Positions 61,775 through 64,000 of a DNA stretch of 64,000 bases are shown one piece after another; position 1 is the first letter of the stretch; the number at the start of each line of letters is the position of its first letter. Below the pieces are notes generated by a model. The model was not told the origin of the DNA and searched no databases. It was given only the letters and a program-made list of their open reading frames with translations. This DNA comes from Archivesica marissinica (Eukaryota > Mollusca > Bivalvia > Venerida > Vesicomyidae). The stretch lies in assembly GCA_014843695.1 (NCBI GenBank), contig JABXNX010000063.1, forward strand, positions 111,811 through 175,810. The letters are read 5' to 3'. A program made the position numbers and the translations under genes.

Positions 61775-64000
61775 TCCTGAATACAAGAATGTCCTAGATA
61801 CAAGAATGTCCTATATACAAGAATGTCCTACATACAAGAATGTCCTATATACAAGAATGTCCTAGATACAAGAATGTCCTACATACAAGAATGTTCTAGA
61901 TACAAGAATGTCCTATATACAAGAATGTCTTAGATACAAGAATGTCCTAGATACAAGAATGTCCTATATACAAGAATGTCCTATATACAAGAATGTTGTA
62001 AATACAAAAATGTCCTAGATACAAGAATGTCCTATATACAAGAATGTTGTAAATACAAAAATGTTCTAGATACAAGAATGTCCTAGATACAAGAATGTTC
62101 TAGATACAAGAATGTCCTATATACAAGAATGTCCTATATACAAGAATGTCCTATATACAAGAATGTCCTACATACAAGAATGTTCTAGATACAAGAATGT
62201 CCTAGATACAAGAATGTCCTATATACAAGAATGTCCTAGATACAAGAATGTCCTATATACAAGAATGTCCTAGATACAAGAATGTTCTAGATACAAGAAT
62301 GTCCTATATACAAAAATGTCCTAGATACAAGAATGTTCAAGATACAAGAATGTCCTAGATACAAGAATGTCCTATATACAAGAATGTTCTAGATACAAGA
62401 ATGTTCTAGATACAAGAATGTCCTATATACAAGAATGTCCTATATAAAAGAATGTTGTAAATACAAAAATGTCCTAGATACAAGAATGTCCTAGATACAA
62501 GAATGTCCTAGATACAAGAATGTCCTAGATACAAGATTGTCCTATATACAAGAATGTCCTAGATACAAGAATGTCCTACATACAAGAATGTTCTACATAC
62601 AAGAATGTCCTATATACAAGAATGTCCTAGATACAAGAATGTCCTATATACAAGAATGTCCTAGATACAAGAATGTCCTAGATACAAGAATGTTCTAGAT
62701 ACAAGAATGTCCTATATAAAAAAATTGCCTAGATACAAGAATGTTCTAGATACAAGAATGTCCTAGATACAAGAATGTCCTATATACAAGAATGTTCTAG
62801 ATACAAGAATGTCCTATATACAAGAATGTTCTACATACAAGAATGTTCTAGATACAAGAATGTTGTAAATACAAAAATGTCCTAGATACAAGAATATTGT
62901 AAATACAAAAATGTCCTAGATACAAGAATGTTCTATATACAAGAATGTCCTAGATACAAGAATGTCCTAGATACAAGAATGTCCTATATACAAGAATGTC
63001 CTAGATACAAGAATGTCCTAGATACAAGAATGTTCTAGATACAAGAATGTCCTAGATACAAGAATGTCCTACATACAAGAATGTTCTAGATACAAGAATG
63101 TCCTAGATACAAGAATGTCCTACATACAAGAATGTCCTATATACAAGAATGTCCTAGATACAAGAATGTCCTACATACAAGAATGTTCTAGATACAAGAA
63201 TGTCCTATATACAAGAATGTCCTAGATACAAGAATGTCCTACATACAAGAATGTTCTAGATACAAGAATGTCCTAGATACAAGAATGTCCTACATACAAG
63301 AATGTTCTAGATACAAGAATGTCCTATATACAAAAATGTCCTAGATACAAGAATGTCCTATATACAAGAATGTCCTAGATACAAGAATGTCCTATATACA
63401 TGAATGTCCTACATACAAGACTGTTCTAGATACAAGAATGTCCTATATACAAGAATGTCCTATATACAAGAAGAATGTCCTATATACAAGAATGTCCTAC
63501 ATACAAGAATGTTCTAGATACAAGAATGTCCTATATACAAGAATGTCCTACATACAAGAATGTCCTATATACAAGAATGTCCTAGATACAAGAATGTCCT
63601 ACATACAAGAATGTTCTAGATACAAGAATGTCCTATATACAAGAATGTCTTAGATACAAGAATGTCCTAGATACAAGAATGTCCTATATACAAGAATGTC
63701 CTATATACAAGAATGTTGTAAATACAAAAATGTCCTAGATACAAGAATGTCCTATATACAAGAATGTTGTAAATACAAAAATGTTCTAGATACAAGAATG
63801 TCCTAGATACAAGAATGTTCTAGATACAAGAATGTCCTATATACAAGAATGTCCTATATACAAGAATGTCCTATATACAAGAATGTCCTATATACAAGAA
63901 TGTCCTATATACAAGAATGTCCTACATACAAGAATGTTCTAGATACAAGAATGTCCTAGATACAAGAATGTCCTATATACAAGAATGTCCTAGATACAAG
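61775..64000. repeat. 17-bp minisatellite running off the window
   Basis: About 130 copies of TACAAGAATGTCCTAGA with TATA, CATA, TTCTAGA and TTGTAAA variants. A block from about 61900 to 62160 recurs near 63630-63930 with the same variant order (TTGTAAATACAAAAATG landmarks). The segment 61618-61774 between it and exon A is unique, with no feature recognised. Confidence 0.95.

Noticed and set aside
1..64000. CRISPR array, because of many regular direct repeats
   Set aside because: Units are contiguous without unique spacers, and the window is eukaryotic with spliced exons and a LINE.

Overview
This window is eukaryotic (metazoan) nuclear DNA. It has spliced exons with GT-AG borders, a decayed LINE, cut-and-paste transposon remnants and a 1,000-base N gap. 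The transposon mix and array style fit a lophotrochozoan such as a mollusc, but nothing here fixes the species. By eye, most of the 64 kb is tandem repeat. Nearly every long open reading frame is a by-product of a stop-free repeat unit, not a gene.

One real gene can be read, on the minus strand: four internal exons of a FAM13-family RhoGAP protein. In sense order they are A (61412-61595, second half of the RhoGAP domain), B (41105-41228 and an identical copy at 31951-32074, end of the RhoGAP domain), C (16064-16159, proline-rich) and D (3368-3531, Ser-rich with an LSPF motif). The phases join perfectly: A ends phase 2 and B supplies 1 base; B-C and C-D join in phase 0; D ends phase 2. A plus B aligns with vertebrate FAM13A with identical spacing across the FGPN...K(D/E)Q segment, and D matches its LSPF segment. 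The 5' exons, including the arginine-finger half of RhoGAP, and the 3' exons lie outside the window. The introns are about 12.5 kb, 15.8 kb and 20-29 kb, and are filled with minisatellites.

Layout: 1-805 TATG microsatellite; 806-3367 a 31-bp array split by a TA-flanked MITE, ending at exon D; 3580-4232 54-bp array; 4364-6867 22-bp array; 6975-8845 58-, 25- and 35-bp arrays; 8880-16035 a 7-kb array of about 19-26 bp units; exon C; 16262-18668 a 55-bp array split by a composite insertion holding a hAT-type element; 18998-20304 a TIR element with a nested MULE relic; 20344-25640 42-, 22- and 23-bp arrays; 25640-28557 LINE and TIR-element relics; 28558-31950 38-, 51- and 52-bp arrays; exon B; a 21/25-bp array; the N gap; then a second copy of 25202-33354 at 34355-42166; the 21/25-bp array to 48165; a 21-bp array; an inverted second MITE; an 8.5-kb 23-bp array; an 18-bp array; exon A; a 17-bp array to the end.

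The main novelty is that several arrays were made from the gene's own splice junctions. The 52-bp array is exon B's last 30 nt plus 22 intron nt, repeated about 30 times. The 31-bp array is exon D's last 11 nt plus 20 intron nt. The 21/25-bp array has a single seed-like copy just inside the intron after exon A. A fourth array (22 bp) carries CAGGTAAGG in the sense strand more than a hundred times. Transcription of this gene would therefore give pre-mRNA carrying hundreds of decoy 5' splice sites. The duplication around the N gap is best read as an unmerged contig or haplotype overlap.
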